The notes below the pieces were generated by a model, which searched no databases, had not been told where the DNA came from, and saw nothing but the letters and a program-made list of their open reading frames with translations. Of a DNA stretch of 64,000 nucleotides, positions 7,884 to 17,214 are shown piece by piece. Within the stretch, counting starts at the first letter, position 1. Each line of letters begins with the position of its first letter. A program made the position numbers and the translations under genes. Origin of the DNA: Bartonella sp. CM31XJBT (GTDB taxonomy: Bacteria > Pseudomonadota > Alphaproteobacteria > Rhizobiales > Rhizobiaceae); NCBI RefSeq assembly GCF_028618555.1, contig NZ_JAQITD010000003.1, forward strand, positions 62,001-126,000, written 5' to 3'.

Positions 7884-9470
7884 ATGATCATGGATAGCAA
7901 GATTGTTCAACAGAATGAGATTCTTCAAGATGATATTCTCATTGAAAAACACGGAAGGGGTAAATTTGAAGGTTTTCGTTTTTATGCCAACAAAAACAGT
8001 ACCGATCAAATAGCTGAGAAGCAAATTTCAACAGAGAATGAGAATTTGATTCTTGCTTTTTCCAAACGCGCGACACGTTTTTGTGCTTGTGCAAATGGAG
8101 ATTTTACCCTCAGTTCTGATGGAATTGTGCGCTGGATTGGTCAACCCGTAGGACAACTTGTAGCAACAGAAGATTTTTTCAAACCAAAACTGATTGTTTT
8201 AGCAGATGAACAACTCACGGGAGAATCCCGCAATAACGTTGTGAAGCGATTAGAACGCTTTGTCACCTTTCATTTTGAAACGACTTTAAAACCCCTGTTT
8301 GATTTGCGCAATGCTGATAATTTAACGGATTCAACAAACAGTCTTGCTTTACAACTTTTTAACTCTTTAGGGATTTTACCACGCCGCGAAGTTTTAGACA
8401 TTGTCAAAAAACTTGCGCAAGAATCACGTGCCGTGCTTCGGCGTCTAGGCGTGCGTTTTGGCGCTTTTCACATCTATGTTGCCGGAATGCTTAAACCTGC
8501 TCCGGTTCAAGCCATTACTCTCCTGTGGAATCTTCAAAATGCGGGACAAGATCAAACTGGTTTGGGTGAAATTTTTTCAGCATTATCTGCTGGTCGAACC
8601 TCTTTGATTGTTGACCCTACCTATAACCGCCAATTTTATCAATTAGCCGGCTACCGAATCTTAGGACAACGTGCTGTACGGATTGATATTTTAGAACGTC
8701 TTGCCAATCTCATCCGCCCCGCACTTCATTGGAAACAAGGAAGTGATCCCAGACCCGATGGAGCCTATGATGGCAAAAGTTTTTTTGTTACACCAGCCAT
8801 GATGTCCATTCTTGGGGCCAATGGAAATGATATGGAAGAAATCCTCAAAGGACTTGGTTATCAATCGTACAGCATAAGCAATACTGTTTTTGAACAAAAT
8901 CTCTTTGCACACCAAGCCTCTTCCCCTGTCAATAGGACAATACAAGATGTTCCTGCAGCAGAATGCGTTGGAAGTCAATGGCAAACAATAAGCGATTTAA
9001 AAACAACACGAGAAGAAAAAAATACCTCATACCCAAACACTTTATCCTCTGGTATTGAAAAACATCTCCATAAAACCAATCGCTTACCAGCAGCTGAACC
9101 TGTTGGGAATTTTGCCAAATCCCCTCGCTCTACAGAAGAAGGTAAAGTTATTTTATTATGGCATTATAAGCATCAATTTCACCACCACGCACAAAAAAAA
9201 CATGATAAATTAGGAAATAAGTGGCAAAATAAATCGAAGAACGCTGTAAAAAAAGCGGAACACACAAATGAAAATTCCCCTCAAGAAGCACTATCACAAG
9301 CAAAACGCTCTCATAAGTTCCACAAATCCCAAGGAAAACATGCAAATCATAAGCCTTTTCACAAAGAAAAGCGCCTTAATCCTGATTCACCTTTTGCGAA
9401 ACTAGCTGTACTACGCGATCAACTCACCAATCATAAAAACACGCACCCACTTTCCTCTAAAGAGAATTAA
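7884..9470 (+). CDS. C-terminal part of an MgpS-like helicase, helicase core absent
   Basis: A protein of about 528 residues. Its first 350 residues resemble the C-terminal region of the large alphaproteobacterial superfamily II helicases often named MgpS: 'FDLRNADNLTDSTNSLALQL', 'GVRFGAFHIYVAGMLKPAP' and 'FVTPAMMSILGANGNDMEEI' are recognisable. An early 'FCACANG' may bind metal. No Walker A or DEAD-type motif is present in it or upstream, so the ATPase engine is missing. The last 170 residues are Lys/His-rich and low complexity. The start is uncertain: ATG at 7884 or 7890, or TTG at 7857. It is followed 21 bp later by fdxA, a usual alphaproteobacterial neighbour. The frame is fully open, suggesting a retained function. 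Confidence 0.6.
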   Translation: MIMDSKIVQQNEILQDDILIEKHGRGKFEGFRFYANKNSTDQIAEKQISTENENLILAFSKRATRFCACANGDFTLSSDGIVRWIGQPVGQLVATEDFFKPKLIVLADEQLTGESRNNVVKRLERFVTFHFETTLKPLFDLRNADNLTDSTNSLALQLFNSLGILPRREVLDIVKKLAQESRAVLRRLGVRFGAFHIYVAGMLKPAPVQAITLLWNLQNAGQDQTGLGEIFSALSAGRTSLIVDPTYNRQFYQLAGYRILGQRAVRIDILERLANLIRPALHWKQGSDPRPDGAYDGKSFFVTPAMMSILGANGNDMEEILKGLGYQSYSISNTVFEQNLFAHQASSPVNRTIQDVPAAECVGSQWQTISDLKTTREEKNTSYPNTLSSGIEKHLHKTNRLPAAEPVGNFAKSPRSTEEGKVILLWHYKHQFHHHAQKKHDKLGNKWQNKSKNAVKKAEHTNENSPQEALSQAKRSHKFHKSQGKHANHKPFHKEKRLNPDSPFAKLAVLRDQLTNHKNTHPLSSKEN

Positions 9471-9491
9471 AGTAACAAATGGAGTTTGATC

Positions 9492-9833
9492 TTGACCCAC
9501 GTAGTAACCGACAACTGCATTCACTGCAAATATACGGATTGCGTTGAAGTCTGCCCTGTTGATTGTTTTTATGAAGGGGAAAATATGCTTGTTATTCACC
9601 CCGATGAATGCATCGATTGTGGTGTTTGTGTGCCAGAATGCCCAGCAGAAGCGATTTTACCTGATACAGAACCAGGATTAGAAAAGTGGTTAGAACTTAA
9701 TCTTCATTATGCAAACAAATGGCCTAATCTAACCACCCGAAAAGATCCCCTTTCTCAAGCAAAAGAAATGGATGGCGTTCCAAATAAATTAGAAAAGTAT
9801 TTTTCAGAAAATCCAGGAAGTGGCGAAGAGTAA
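9492..9833 (+). CDS. fdxA: 7Fe-8S ferredoxin
   Basis: A ferredoxin of about 113 residues carrying one 3Fe-4S and one 4Fe-4S cluster. The cysteines are in '[16 protein letters not shown]' and '[14 protein letters not shown]', and the C-terminal extension is that of the FdxA family. It is a cytoplasmic low-potential electron carrier. The start is placed at TTG 9492 because GGAG lies 7 nt upstream and the product then begins like family members (x-T-H/Y-V-V-T-D-N). The TTG six bases earlier lies too close to the GGAG. It is probably co-transcribed with the helicase-derived gene. Confidence 0.9.
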   Translation: MTHVVTDNCIHCKYTDCVEVCPVDCFYEGENMLVIHPDECIDCGVCVPECPAEAILPDTEPGLEKWLELNLHYANKWPNLTTRKDPLSQAKEMDGVPNKLEKYFSENPGSGEE

Positions 9834-10137
9834 TGATACAGTGTACACCCTCCTCCTTCAACGACTGAAAGACTTCTCTTGTAAAAATAAAAAAATCCTT
9901 AAGCGAAATGATTGATTCTTTTAAAGTTTGATGTTAGTGTTATTTTAACATGATCATCTTTCTAAGTATTTTTCTTTGCTTTTTACAGTAAAGCAATGTA
10001 TTTTTTTTGGATTTAAAAGTACTCGGCTTTTATGCTCACTTAATTGGTACAATATACTTGGTTAAAGAAAACTCAACCCTCAGGTTTATAACCTGTTTTC
10101 CGATACATTTGTTGATCATAAGGGAGTAAACTAAAAT
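9834..10137. promoter_or_regulatory. Spacer containing the carD promoter and leader
   Basis: About 300 AT-rich bases between fdxA and carD. The carD ribosome site 'aagggag' lies 11 nt before its ATG. I see no clear terminator after fdxA and no repeat-family match. Confidence 0.4.
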
Positions 10138-10722
10138 ATGGCATCCCAACATGGAACGTCTTCCAAGACCAAAGAATTTGCAACCTCTGAATATATCGTC
10201 TACCCTACACATGGAGTAGGACAAATTATAGCGATTGAAGATCAAGAAGTTGCAGGACATAAATTGAAACTTTTTGTCATTCATTTCGCGAAAGATAAGA
10301 TGGATGTCAAAGTCCCCATTGCAAAAGCCCTTTCCGTTGGAATGCGTAAATTATCTGCTAGTGACTCTGTCGAACGTGCCTTAAAAGTTTTACGTGGAAA
10401 AGCACGTGTTAAACGGACCATGTGGTCACGTCGTGCACAAGAATATGATGCCAAAATCAACTCAGGAGATCTTATTTGTATCGCCGAAGTGGTCCGTGAT
10501 CTTTTCCGCTCTAATCTACAACCTGAACAATCTTACTCTGAGCGCCAACTTTATACAGCTGCTCTTGAAAGAATGGCCCGCGAAATTGCGGTTATTAATA
10601 GTCTTTCTGAAACAGAAGCTATCAATCTCATAGAGATGCATCTCTCCAACAAGCCGGAACGCGAGTTTAAAACTGAGAGAGAAGAAACAGATGAAAACAG
10701 TAAAGCTGTCTACGCTGCATAA
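10138..10722 (+). CDS. carD: CarD-family transcriptional regulator
   Basis: A 194-residue CarD/CdnL protein. These bind the RNA polymerase beta subunit through an N-terminal Tudor-like domain and stabilise promoter complexes, chiefly at rRNA and stress promoters. The domain is visible as 'EYIVYPTHGVGQIIAIEDQE' (residues about 18-37) and 'KVPIAKALSVGMRKL', followed by the helical DNA-contacting half ('VLRGKARVKRTMWSRRAQEY' and 'IAEVVRDLFRS'). The length is typical for rhizobial homologues. It has its own leader and a strong terminator, so it is probably monocistronic. Confidence 0.92.
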   Translation: MASQHGTSSKTKEFATSEYIVYPTHGVGQIIAIEDQEVAGHKLKLFVIHFAKDKMDVKVPIAKALSVGMRKLSASDSVERALKVLRGKARVKRTMWSRRAQEYDAKINSGDLICIAEVVRDLFRSNLQPEQSYSERQLYTAALERMAREIAVINSLSETEAINLIEMHLSNKPEREFKTEREETDENSKAVYAA

Positions 10723-10755
10723 TACACTCTCTCATCATAATGATGATATTTCGAT

Positions 10756-10786
10756 AAAACCAGCGAAAAGCTGGTTTTATTTTTTA
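10756..10786 (+). terminator. Rho-independent terminator of carD
   Basis: Perfect 9-bp stem 'aaaaccagc'/'gctggtttt' with a 5-base loop, followed by 'attttttaa'. It lies 34 bases after the carD stop. Confidence 0.9.
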
Positions 10787-10789
10787 ACA

Positions 10790-10875
10790 TCCTCTCTGCC
10801 CTTAAGGACAAAGTTTCTTAACCAGCGCCAATCTATAAACAATCTAACTTTTCGACAAATTCCTCCTTATTTTCT
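10790..10875 (+). repeat. Family B repeat, partial
   Basis: Contains 'cttaaggacaaagtttctt' and the core 'aatctataaacaatctaac', then 'cgacaaattcctcct'. It aligns with the left half of the fuller copies at 16625 and 58935. Confidence 0.5.
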
Positions 10876-10879
10876 TTCT

Positions 10880-11400
10880 TCATAGATAACAAACTGATTA
10901 ATCATCATAATCTAGCATTATTCATATTAAATTAGAATCTTGAATATGGTAAGATTACTCATTTCAAATTGCTCTCATGTTGAATTAATCAAATCACTTG
11001 CTTGTCAATCATAAGCGAGGCTGATCTGTGGGTAAAAACTGTACAAAAAGAGCAAGACACTGTCTCAAGCACCAAAGGATATACCAACATTGGAATCTGG
11101 CAAAATGTGTAAGGCAGCAGGCTTGCTTTTTCATGAAGCGTAAAGATCATAGTGCCGTTTATACACTACACCGAGACTTTACCATTTACCCTTCTATAAA
11201 ACCATTATAACATTCAAAAACGCCGTCATAAAATGGATGCCACAAATATTGAAAAATATTCCTTTTAAAAAACGCGTGACGGTACAACATAAGCATATTT
11301 TGTCTTGGGCGCTCTATTTTGTATGAGAAGCATTCCTCCTCATTAAAGAACGCGATAAAAAAAACATGAACTAAAACCATCATCTCCATTCTGTAAAAAG
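10880..11400 (+). repeat. Family A repeat with decayed integrase codons
   Basis: Forward copy. It has the upstream block ('gaatcttgaatatggtaag', 'tactcatttcaaattgctc', 'atcacttgcttg'), 'gtgggtaaaaactgtacaaa', then decayed integrase sequence: 'ggcttgctttttcatgaagc', 'cgccgtcataaaatggatgc' and 'ccttttaaaaaacgcgtga', corresponding to the residues read as GLLLHKRK, RRHEMG and SLKQAR in the best copy near 50900. The tail from about 11300 ('gcgctctattttgtatgag', 'cattaaagaacgcgata') recurs near 16170 and 33760. Confidence 0.6.
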
Positions 11401-11573
11401 CATGCCAAATACTTTTGAAAGCAGTAAAGCTAACGTAAAAAATAGCAATAAAAATGAACGTTAGCATTGCCCTTTCAATTTCATATTTTTCCCAAATGAG
11501 GTTTCTCATTTCAGAGATTACGAGATATACGCAATATTCTTACTCCAATCGGACACATAAAATCTAGAATGAT

Positions 11574-12420
11574 TCATAGAACTCTTAAAAGTCTCAATCT
11601 CTGTTTCAAACAAACCGCTAAAGATTGGATATTCTCAGCAGGAATTGTCCAGATATCATCTTCAATCTGATCTTCACGAATATGACGCAAAGGATTAGTA
11701 TGAACGCCTGTCAGGATAAGCAAACACAAAGCCAGTTGTGTTATGTTTTGTGTTTTACAGAGTAACTGATAAAAAACCGGCACATCTCTCCAATCCATGG
11801 CTGGTAAGCTTTGTTTTTTATGACGTTGTTTCCCTAAGAGCGCGCGTGCTTTTATCGTTGCTTGTAAATCAACATCCAAACCCTAATGCAACCGCATGTT
11901 TAAGACAAAGATTAAGACGCTTCAGTGCTGTCTGAGCTGTTCCAGCTTTTGCATGCCAAATGGGAGAAAGCGTATTGCGTATCTCAGTTTGCGTAATCTC
12001 TGAAACGGGCAGACAGCCTAATTTAGGGAGAATATAAAGGCGTAAGTGTAAAAACCAATCACAAGCTTTACCATCTCTTTTTAATTCAGCTTTACGGCTT
12101 TCAAAAGCATCCAACACGATATCTTTTAAATAATAGAGATTGCGCATTGCCTCACGCTTTTGTTTCTCACGTTCTTTAATGGGATCACGCCCCTCACGTA
12201 AAACAGCCCGCCACCCAGTTGCCAATTACGGGCTTGTTTTAAAGAAACATCTCTCAAGGCACCCAAGCCCATTTCGCAGCCCCCGGAAAGGTATAACAGT
12301 AAATCCATTGACCACCCCCATCTCTTACGTTTGTGAAGAAGCAAGCCGGCACCATCGTTATATTTGTCAGCTCGTGGGTGTTGTGCTACAGCCCTTGGCT
12401 CTTAAGACAATTCATAAGAG
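11574..12420 (-). pseudogene. Broken phage/P4-type tyrosine integrase
   Basis: The most complete integrase relic in the window, in three frames. The N-terminal arm-binding part (12344-12126) reads 'EMGLGALRDVSLKQAR'. The core-binding domain (about 12225-11869) contains 'GRDPIKEREKQKREAMRNL' and 'ILPKLGCLPVSEITQTEIR'. The start of the catalytic domain (11879-11574) contains 'LLILTGVHTNPLRHIREDQ', where the first catalytic Arg of the family would lie (here the usual TG-x-R position reads TGVHTNPLR). Frameshifts separate the parts, and the second half of the catalytic domain, with the HxxR and Tyr motifs, is missing. The rest to about 12420 is the upstream part of the family A repeat. Confidence 0.85.
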
Positions 12421-12610
12421 TCCTTTCTTATACAAATTTTATCCACACACTCATCCCGCTTGTGACGTGCAAGCGAGTGGTTTTGATTGATTCTAGATAG
12501 AGAGATTTGAAATGAGTGAATCTTACGTTATTCGGGGTTCTAATTCAATATGAAAACAGTGAATTATATATATAAATCAATATATTGTCTAGTGATGAAC
12601 AGATAACAAA
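12421..12610 (-). repeat. Family A repeat, upstream block of the broken integrase
   Basis: Continues the integrase relic on its 5' side: 'cacacactcatcccgcttg', 'gtgacgtgcaagcgagtgg', 'ttttgattgattctagat', 'gatttgaaatgagtgaatc' and 'ataaatcaatatattgtc'. This is a good reference copy for the upstream half of the family. Bases 12610-12880 hold nothing I recognise. Confidence 0.65.
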
Positions 12611-12889
12611 AAATCATAAACTTAGGTAAGCACCACCATAAAATCACTCATAAACCAGCTATGAACTGGAGAGTCGTACCGGCTTTGATAAAATACTTTG
12701 CTCATCCCCATACACAACACATTTGGTTTTAAGTTTACTTATTTTTACAAGCTGTTCGCAACAAATCCCTTATATTCACAAAAATAAGAAAAATATATGG
12801 ACAATTCTTAGTTCAAAAATATGAAAAGACAGCGTGATATTCATAGAAAAGTCTCATGTACCTTTATCAATCAAAAGCACTAAAGATCA

Positions 12890-13195
12890 TTGAATGTGTA
12901 CACCTTCTGTCTTGTAACGGTTGTCTCTTTTCTGCTCATAAGAAAGCACGCTGGCATCAGCATACACTTAATCCCAATGTTACAACAATTCTTACATTTG
13001 AAAGTATTCATTATAGACATTTTTTCCTTTTTATAGAGTTTTTACTCACATACCATCCCCACTTGTGACCGAAAAGCAAGTGATTGTCATTGATTCAACA
13101 TGAGAGAAATTTGAAATGAGAAAATCCTACGATAGACCTTCCATTCAAGGCGCAAAACAACAAATGATCTTTATAAATCAATGTGATGTCGATCT
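12890..13195 (-). repeat. Family A repeat, degenerate copy, reverse
   Basis: Reads in order 'ctgctcataagaaagcacg', 'tttttactcacataccatc', 'cccacttgtgaccgaaaag', 'gattgtcattgattcaaca', 'aaatttgaaatgagaaaatc' and 'tataaatcaatgtgatgtc'. It matches the 12421-12610 block with an inserted and decayed N-terminal part. Confidence 0.55.
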
Positions 13196-13217
13196 CTATT
13201 TTTTTAAGGAGAATCAC

Positions 13218-13460
13218 ATGTCACAATATAAGCCTATAGACAACCATTGCCTTAAATATTCTCATAAAAAACACCGATATGCTTAAAGCCTTACATAGAT
13301 CAACTGCCTTAAACGATGATATTTTACGGTCTAATAGGATTCTCTCTATAATCAATAAAGATTAAGTGCGATACAAAATGATTCTATTACTGAGCTAACT
13401 TATATCAATACCCAAGCTCTTAACGAAGTCATCATAAAAGACACTGATACAAGTAGCCCT
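13218..13460 (+). pseudogene. Relic of a small gene of unknown function
   Basis: An ATG with a good site ('aaggag', 8 nt upstream) opens 22 codons beginning MSQYKPIDNH. The same reading then continues after a frameshift as 'NTDMLKALHRSTALNDDILR' and ends at a stop near 13365. A later piece 'NTQALNEVIIKDTDTSSPL' in another frame may belong to it. I do not recognise the family. It sits directly behind a family A repeat, as cargo of a decayed element might. Confidence 0.35.
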
Positions 13461-13600
13461 TTATAGCCTCTCAAGAAAACAAGAAAATCATCTCCCACAA
13501 TAGAATCATTTCTCTACGGCAAAACTTTATCCCACATATGTTCCCAAGAAAAAGCGAAAAACGCATCTTACCCAATGCATTCACTAATGAATCAAGAGAA

Positions 13601-14476
13601 ACTTACCACTGAAAGAGATAAAACGCTAAAGTTTTAACCACTAAAACGGAACGCCCACGATACATTCCCTGTTCCACATCGATAGAAGACGATGCAAGGG
13701 AACCTCAACACTCATCTTAAAGCGAAAATGCATGCCCCAAGCGTGCATTGATCGATGCAATAAAAGAAGTTCACCACTGGAAAAGAAAGAAAACGCTAAA
13801 GTTTTAACCACTAAAACAGAACGCTCACGATACATTCCCTGTTCCACATCGATAGAAGACGATACAAGGGAACCTCAACATTCACCTTAAAGCGAAAATG
13901 CACGCCCCAAACATGCATTGATCGATGAAATAAAAGAAGTTCACCACTGTAAAAGAAAGAAAACGCTAAAGTTTTAACCACTAAAACGGAACGTCCACGA
14001 TACATCCCCTGTTCCACATCGATAGAAGACGATGCAAGAGAACCTCAACATTCACCTTAAAGCGAAAATGCACGCCCCAAGCGTGCATTGATCGATGAAA
14101 TAAAAGAAGTTCACCACTGGAAAAGAAAGAAAACGCTAAAGTTTTAACCACTAAAACAGAACGTCCACGATACATCCCCTGTTCCACATCGATAGAAGAC
14201 GATGCAAGAGAACCTCAACATTCACCTTAAAGCGAAAATGCACGCCCCAAGCGTGCATTGATCGATGAAATAAAAGAAGTTCACCACTGGAAAAGAAAGA
14301 AAACGCTAAAGTTTTAACCACTAAAACAGAACGTCCACGATACATCCCCTGTTCCACATCGATAGAAGACGATGCAAGAGAACCTCAACATTCACCTTAA
14401 AGCGAAAATGCACGCCCCAAGCGTGCATTGATCGATGAAATAAAAGAAGTTCACCACTGGAAAAGAAAGAAAACGC
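13601..14476 (-). repeat. Five 170-bp tandem repeats of the rpmF 3' end plus terminator
   Basis: Exact period of 170 bp: 'tcaccactg' recurs at 13771, 13941, 14111, 14281 and 14451. Each unit holds a copy of the last 15 or so codons of rpmF (the residues [12 protein letters not shown] are still readable) and a downstream stretch with the perfect hairpin 'aatgcacgc'/'gcgtgcatt'. Units 3 to 5 are nearly identical; the unit farthest from rpmF is the most diverged. The stop codon is lost in the copies, which produces overlapping 68-codon frames that I regard as artefacts. Confidence 0.92.
14407..14429 (-). terminator. rpmF terminator hairpin (repeated in each 170-bp unit)
   Basis: Perfect 9-bp inverted repeat 'aatgcacgc'/'gcgtgcatt' with a 5-base loop, followed on the minus strand by 'ttcgcttt'. 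It recurs every 170 bp at about 14237, 14067 and 13897; the 13727 copy has one mismatch. The T tract is weak, so termination strength is uncertain. Confidence 0.55.
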
Positions 14477-14656
14477 TCAGTCTTTAACCACTAAAACGGA
14501 ACGCCCACGATACATTCCCGTTTTCAAATCAATGTGATGAGGACGACGTAATTCACCAGAATTTTTATCTTCGATATAAGTCGGCGCCTTCAGAGCATCA
14601 GCCGAACGGCGCATGCCCCTCTTCGCTGGAGAGGTTTTTCGTTTAGGTACAGCCAT
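14477..14656 (-). CDS. rpmF: 50S ribosomal protein L32
   Basis: A 59-residue L32 protein of the large ribosomal subunit. It begins '[20 protein letters not shown]' as in other alphaproteobacteria and ends '[13 protein letters not shown]'. The start is the ATG at 14656, with GGAG 9 nt upstream; a more upstream ATG would add seven residues not found in the family. The 3' end has been copied five times downstream in tandem, and the upstream region is partly duplicated too (14690-14900). The gene itself is intact. Confidence 0.95.
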
Positions 14657-14689
14657 AAAAAGACACTCCAAATCCATTAAAACAGAAAA

Positions 14690-14900
14690 AGCAATGTCAA
14701 AAATGACAATGCTTCATTTAAAAACACCATAAAATTTTAAGATATTATACACTGATAAAAAAGAAGAGGCAATGTCAAAATGATCCTCCTCTTACTAAAA
14801 ATGACCTTCTTGTTATCAAAAATGGTGTCACAATAATCAAAGGAATATCAAAAACACTGCAAAATTTGAGAATTTTATACACCAATGAAAGCTTTTTTAT
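14690..14900. repeat. Duplicated rpmF upstream segment
   Basis: Two imperfect copies lie head to tail upstream of rpmF. 'aaaacaccataaaatttt' ... 'attatacactgataaaa' near 14720-14760 recurs as 'aaaacactgcaaaatttg' ... 'ttatacaccaatgaaa' near 14850-14890. 'gcaatgtcaaaaatgac' and 'gcaatgtcaaaatgatc' also repeat. The rest of the gap to ispA at 15082 shows no further feature except its ribosome site 'aaaggaagc'. Confidence 0.6.
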
Positions 14901-15081
14901 AAGACCTTCATTCAATTTTTATTTGGTTTAAAAAGGGATTTGCGCATACAGTAGAGATACGGATAAAAAGAGAAGTTGATTTTTAATAAAAAACGACGCC
15001 AATTTATGAAAACAAGAAAAAGCGACAACCTTTCTCTTTAAACTTCATAATTTCATTTTTGTAAAAACAAAGGAAGCAAGA

Positions 15082-15984
15082 ATGCACGAATTTACCACCC
15101 TTCTTGCAAAACATAGAGACACCGTTGAAAAGCGGCTTGATACCCTGTTAAGTGATCAAATCCAAAATGGTGAAATTTCACGCCCTAAAAACTTAATCAA
15201 AGCCATGCGTTATGGTGTGCTGAACGGTGGAAAACGCTTGCGTCCTTTTCTTGTAATTCAAAGTGCTGCACTTTTTGATGTCCCTGTAGAACATTCTCTT
15301 GATGTTGCATGTGCCTTAGAATGTATCCATTGTTATTCGCTCATTCATGATGATCTTCCCGCTATGGATAACGATATACTCCGGCGTGGAAAACCCACTG
15401 TCCATGTAGCATTTGATGAAGCAACAGCAATTCTAGCAGGCAATGCCCTCTTAACATTTGCCTTTGAAATTATTGCTCATAAAGCTAGTATTTTATCTAC
15501 AGATATTAGAATCAAGCTGATCACGTCTCTTGCACAATCGGCAGGGCTTGGCGGTATGTTAGGTGGACAAATGCTGGACCTTGAAGCTGAAAAAAGACCG
15601 CAAGAAAGTACTGACATCATCACTCTACAACACATGAAAACAGCAGCCCTGATAAGCTTTGCTTGCCAAGCAGGTGCCATCATTGGCAATGCATCTAAAG
15701 AATTAACTGAAAAGCTTACTGATTTTGGTACCTATCTTGGTTTAGCCTTTCAATTAACCGATGACCTTCTTGATGTCACCGCCAACACGCAAACCCTAGG
15801 AAAAACGGCTGGAAAAGATGAAACGGCACAAAAAGCCACTTTTGTTCATCTTTACGGCATTAAAGAAACCCAAAAAAAGCGAGATACACTCATCAGTAAA
15901 GCAGAAGCATTCTTACATCCTTTTGGCGCTAAAGCACTCCCCCTCCAACAAGCAGCACACTTTAGTGCAATACGCCAAAATTAA
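15082..15984 (+). CDS. ispA: Farnesyl diphosphate synthase (polyprenyl synthetase)
   Basis: A 300-residue short-chain trans-prenyl synthase that condenses isopentenyl diphosphate with allylic diphosphates, giving precursors for ubiquinone and undecaprenyl phosphate. The first Asp-rich motif is 'DDLPAMDND' near residues 90-98 and the second is 'DDLLD' near 228-232. 'NGGKRLRPFL' is the substrate-binding region, and 'GLGGMLGGQMLDLEAE' is typical of the IspA branch. The length is normal. It has its own site 'aaaggaagcaag' before ATG. It shares a pathway with ispG, 5 kb away. Confidence 0.92.
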   Translation: MHEFTTLLAKHRDTVEKRLDTLLSDQIQNGEISRPKNLIKAMRYGVLNGGKRLRPFLVIQSAALFDVPVEHSLDVACALECIHCYSLIHDDLPAMDNDILRRGKPTVHVAFDEATAILAGNALLTFAFEIIAHKASILSTDIRIKLITSLAQSAGLGGMLGGQMLDLEAEKRPQESTDIITLQHMKTAALISFACQAGAIIGNASKELTEKLTDFGTYLGLAFQLTDDLLDVTANTQTLGKTAGKDETAQKATFVHLYGIKETQKKRDTLISKAEAFLHPFGAKALPLQQAAHFSAIRQN

Positions 15985-16039
15985 ACTTCATCCGCCCTAT
16001 TGTACATAGTGTACACCATCATATTTATTGAATGCATAA

Positions 16040-16330
16040 TAGACTTTTCAAAGAAACGTTACCATTAATCTCCATTATAGTCCTTATCATGAAATGGGTG
16101 CGACAAATCTTAAAAGGAATTTCATTAAAACAAGCCACGTGAATTTATAACACAAATGCATTCTGGGTATCCTATTTTGCATAAAAAATGCCTTCCATTA
16201 AAGAATGAAAGAAAATGTGAAACAATGCGCAATCACTATGCTTTAAAAGATATTACCGTAGATGCTTTAAAGCCAAATAAAAAACGACCGAAAGAGGAAA
16301 ACTCGTTTTCTCCTTTATGTCTTTAATCTT
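16040..16330 (+). repeat. Family A fragment: central integrase piece
   Basis: 'cttatcatgaaatgggtgcg' ... 'ttcattaaaacaagccacg' aligns with the EMGLG...SLKQAR codons of the integrase. It is followed by the shared tail 'atcctattttgcataaaaa', 'ccattaaagaatgaaag' and 'gaaacaatgcgcaatc', seen also near 11310 and 33780. The upstream block is absent, so this is a partial copy. Confidence 0.5.
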
Positions 16331-16624
16331 CTAACGATAAGGCAAAAGATAAACAGAATAAGTATAAAACCAGGCATTTTATAAACCCGCAAAAAACAAT
16401 AAAAGAAGTACAATGCCCTCAGTAGAGAATCGTAATTTTTATGCCTTTCCACGCTATCTTGTTGTAGAAGATCAAATATGGTTATATTCTGTAAATTCAC
16501 TCGTGTATTGCTTGCTCTCTAAAAACACTTTTACAAAAGTGCTCGTTGTTTAGTTTAAGCATCATTTTTTTGAAGCTCGTATTTAAAATATCAGAAAAAA
16601 ATGAACATAATGGCTATTTTGATT

Positions 16625-16850
16625 TTTATGCCACCCTCAAAGAACAAAGTCTTTTAACCTAATCTGCTCTGTAAACAGTCTAGTTTCCTACCGAGTAGGT
16701 TTCTCTCGCTTTCCACGCATGCGATTCACTTAAACTAAAGACGCAATAAACAAGACTTAAGAATATTCACCATGCACTTCTTAAAATACTTAATGTATCA
16801 AACAGGATACCTTCACCACCCCTCAAATGACAGTATGTTACGGCATAACA
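16625..16850 (+). repeat. Family B repeat, good copy
   Basis: Reads 'cctcaaagaacaaagtctt', 'ctctgtaaacagtctag', 'cgattcacttaaactaaag', 'caagacttaagaatattc', 'accatgcacttcttaaaata' and 'cttaatgtatcaaacagg'. The same order is found at 51770 and 58935. It is non-coding. Confidence 0.6.
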
Positions 16851-16924
16851 GGATAAATAAAACCACTAATTTCAATAGAACGAAAAACCAAAGCAGTATT
16901 ATTACCGATCTCTCTTTTCTTAGC

Positions 16925-17205
16925 AAGAAAGATATAACACATTGATTTATAATGATAATTCGTGGTTGTTCAACTTGAATAAGAACCCTGAATATCATAA
17001 GATTCTCTCATTTCAAATCTGTGTATGTTAAATCAATCAAAATCACTTGCTTGCACGTCACAAGCGGGAAAAGCCGTGTGGGGCAAAACATCAAAGAAAA
17101 GACTAAAAAAATGCCTCTTATGAACCGTCTTAAAAGCCAAGGGCTGTCCGCAACATTAGGGGCGAGAAAAGTGAATGATTGTGTCGGCATGCTCCTTCAA
17201 AAGCA
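16925..17205 (+). repeat. Family A repeat, well-preserved upstream block
   Basis: Forward copy with 'acattgatttataatgat', 'gattctctcatttcaaatc', 'aatcacttgcttgcacgtc', 'acaagcgggaaaagccgtg', 'atgcctcttatgaaccgtc' and 'gcaacattaggggcgaga'. The last two are the first integrase codons (MPLMNRLKS...ATLGA). It stops abruptly next to the orphan gene pair, and a reverse copy lies on their other side (18800-18990). Confidence 0.65.
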
Positions 17206-17214
17206 GAAACATTT

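Noticed and set aside
13641-14357. Four overlapping 68-codon frames with near-identical products
   Set aside because: They are the antisense-free readings of the 170-bp tandem units, each starting inside one unit and ending in the next; they arise from lost stop codons, not from genes.
13601-14476. CRISPR array
   Set aside because: Period 170 bp with near-identical whole units and no variable spacers; the unit contains gene-end sequence.
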